A stretch of DNA of 64,000 bases from Mycteria americana (Eukaryota > Chordata > Aves > Ciconiiformes > Ciconiidae), in the NCBI RefSeq assembly GCF_035582795.1, contig NC_134366.1, positions 152,753,519 to 152,817,518 of the forward strand, written 5' to 3'. A program made the position numbers and the translations under genes. The notes beneath the pieces were generated by a model. The model saw nothing but the letters and a program-made list of their open reading frames with translations. It was not told where the DNA came from and ran no database searches. How positions within the stretch are numbered: position 1 is the first letter of the stretch; every line of letters begins with the position of its first letter. This document shows, piece by piece, positions 61,463 through 64,000 of this stretch.

Positions 61463-64000
61463 AACATGAAAAAGAAACATCTTCAAACATGAAAAAGATG
61501 CAGTAGAAGAGTGAGTTAATGAACTTCTTCCTATTTATGAGCTGTTTGGAGACATCTTACCAAACCTTCGTTGTAGCTAATATTGAATATCATCTATACA
61601 TTTTCAGGAAGCTGTGTGAATACTAAAGTGAAAACCTTCTTGGTTTGAATGGCCATATGAGATAAATTAATGCTATCATTTCCTTGTTGAGAAATGCATA
61701 ATTAATGCAGAGCAATGTGGAAATTGTATGGTATACATTTAAAAATTGTTTGAGAGAAATATTTGAGCAATCTAGCCAAGAAAATGATATTTTCCAAGTA
61801 CTCACAACAGTAAAGATGAATGCTTTATCATTTACTTGAAGCAAATATCTGCTGTCAGAAGGAAAGCTGACTCAAATATACAATGTGAAAGCTTCGGAGG
61901 CAATGTTGCTTCCAGGCATATTGCAAGCTTGGAGTGATGATGGCAAATGGATGTAACACAGCTAATTAATTTTATTTCTCCTCAGATACACAAAATACCT
62001 GACTAGAAAGAACAAGTTTTACATACAAACCCCTCTCTCCCCCCAGTGATGCCCTTGAACCATAGGAGTCCCTAGGTAAGTGAGTAAACTGACTTTCTTT
62101 CTGCTTTCTGGTGTGAACAGGTTTATGAGAAGAGCTGGGGCCTAAAACCAGATTTAACTGCTGTACTTGCTAAACACCATCTAATAGAACAAGCGGAGGT
62201 ACCACCCAAAAAGCTGAAGACAGGCAGGACATCTTTTGCCTAAACCTCCTATGGCTTCTTCTGCACTTAACACCGAAAGCAAATATAAAGGCTGATAAAC
62301 AGCTAGTAATTGGCATTGGGATACAAAAGAATTTGACCCAGTAGTTTTGAGGGGAAAATTAATAATGGGTCCTACCACAATTCCATATGGATTTTATGAG
62401 GAAAAGTATAAAACTGAATTATTTTAAACCCATTTTAGAAAAATTATAAATGTAAAATCCCCAAGAGTCCCTTCCCTTGCTCATCCCCTGCCCATCCTGT
62501 CCCTTTAGTTCCTACTCCTGGTTTTGAAGTATCGTATTTTGAAACCAGCATATACAGAGCATATACATATGCATAGTTTGAAACCAGCATATACAGAGCA
62601 GACGTTACTGACAGCGTTAGGAGGAAAAACATCGCTGCATAGCGTGCACCAGGCAGCACAAAACCAGAACAGTCTAAAATACAGTCTAAGCTCCACTAAC
62701 AGGGTCTCCGGGAGACCATCCTTTGCTAATGATTGATGGAGAGAGGTCACATTTTACTGCCTTAATCATCTCCTGGCGTGAGGGTAACAGCATGACAAAT
62801 TAAACGAGACCCAAAAAATTGCATTCTTAATCTTACTCCTGCTAGGCTACAGCGCCTCAGGTGCTGAAGTAAAGGAAGAAAAACAAGTTGTAAAACTTCT
62901 TCCCTCACAATTTCCGCAGATTTCAATGCTTCACTCGCACATTGCCATCAGCCTCTTCCTGCTCTACACCAATTGCTCCAGCTGGCTTCACCGGCAGATT
63001 AGTTCCCATCTGATTACACTGCTGAAGGAGATGGACTCAGGCCAAGGATTCGTCTGATTCTGGGTATTTTCTGTGTTTCTGAGGGCAGATTTCCTTTTCT
63101 GTCCACTTTCTTCCCTGATATGATTCCCCGTGTAAAATGAATATTATAAAATTAATATTCTTGCATTGTTCCATTGCTGTATTAAAACTGCTGCTATCTG
63201 TTTCACGTCAGCCATCGTGCAAAGAAAAACACATTTCATTGCCATAGGCTGTGGCACTTCATAGCTGCAGCATAGGCTCATTCACACAACTGGTTCGTAC
63301 CTCGAAGTTTGCTCCTTAGCTCGGGAGTGAATCAGAAGGGTGCAGATACATGGACATTGTGCCCCGCACGCTTGCTACTGAGAAGTAATTTGCTTAATTA
63401 ATCAGAATGGATTTTGATACAAAGGTATCTGCATTTGACTCTGATAACGAAACAATGCAAAACTCTGTTTTTCTCCTATCTCTTAAATTAATTTAAAACA
63501 CACCAAAGAATAAAAATTATTTTAGCTGTGGAAAGAAAACGCAGTTTTGAAAAGTGGTTCCCTGCTCCTAGGAATTGATGAAAATAAAATTAAACTGTTT
63601 ACTAAAGCTAACAAATGTGTTTTGTTTGTGTTAGTCATGCAAACATTTTTATTTTGAAGGATTTTTTAAAATTCATTTGAACATTGTCAAACCTTAATAT
63701 TCGAGAGTGAAAATTATCAGGTCTTATTGCTGTCCCAGTGATTTAATAAACCGATCAGAAATGACACCAGCCACTTAAATATGAAAGCAGCAGTATTTGC
63801 ATTATTACTTTCCTGCAGTAATTTGCTCCATGTTCCACCAAAAGCAGAAATTTGAAAGTTGATGCAAAGTGCATCTGCAAAGCAGGCACCTCTGGAGGGC
63901 TCAAGGAAAATGAACGTAGTTTGTTACAATGCTTTAAGACCGTACTTTACGTTTACAGTCTAATTCCTCTCTAGTGGTGGTAGTAATAACAGAAGAGAAA
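61463..64000. other. Intergenic to the window end, nothing recognised
   Basis: Contains the spaced 24-bp direct repeat at 62538; otherwise AT-rich and unassigned. Confidence 0.55.
62538..62600 (+). repeat. Direct repeat, two exact 24-bp copies 39 bp apart
   Basis: A unit starting TTTGAAACCAGCATATACAG and ending AGCA lies at 62538-62561 and again at 62577-62600, separated by ATACATATGCATAG-type sequence. It is probably a small local duplication. Confidence 0.85.

Overview
This window is vertebrate nuclear DNA, almost certainly from a bird. The evidence is a large multi-exon gene with canonical GT-AG introns, a CpG-island promoter, and many 5'-truncated CR1 LINE fragments with the avian 3' tail (motifs like ATAGAATCATAGAAT and AGGTCCCTTCCAACC). 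There are also ERV-type LTR remnants. I see no bacterial operons, CRISPR arrays or phage genes.

Layout. Positions 1-20130 are intergenic flank with CR1 fragments near 2.5, 4.0, 9.9, 10.8 and 13.4 kb, a perfect palindrome at 13.55 kb and a probable minus-strand solo LTR at 19.36-19.88 kb. Positions 20130-21120 are a CpG island holding the promoter, the likely non-coding exon 1 and a CLEAR-type TCACGTGAC site. Positions 20.5-45.05 kb carry one gene on the plus strand, ATP6V1C1, encoding subunit C1 of the V-ATPase. All 12 coding exons (numbered 2-13) can be joined in frame into an intact 382-residue protein, the length expected for vertebrate C1. Positions 45.05-64 kb are downstream intergenic DNA with two plus-strand CR1 reverse-transcriptase fossils, a second probable LTR, minus-strand CR1 pieces and a small unrecognised minus-strand ORF at 51.0-51.35 kb. 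A cluster of four TGAGTCA sites lies at 58.1-58.6 kb.

Function. The only gene I can name assembles into the V1 sector of the proton pump. The CACGTG site in its promoter fits control by the TFEB/MiT lysosomal programme.

The leads most worth a second look are the unrecognised 115-codon minus-strand ORF with its stop inside an AATAAA signal, a 144-nt candidate cassette exon in ATP6V1C1 intron 7, a tRNA-like A/B-box pair in the promoter CpG island, the 25-bp palindrome at a CR1 edge and the AP-1-type motif cluster. Nothing here amounts to a demonstrated new system. All calls are by eye; no database search or splice predictor was run.
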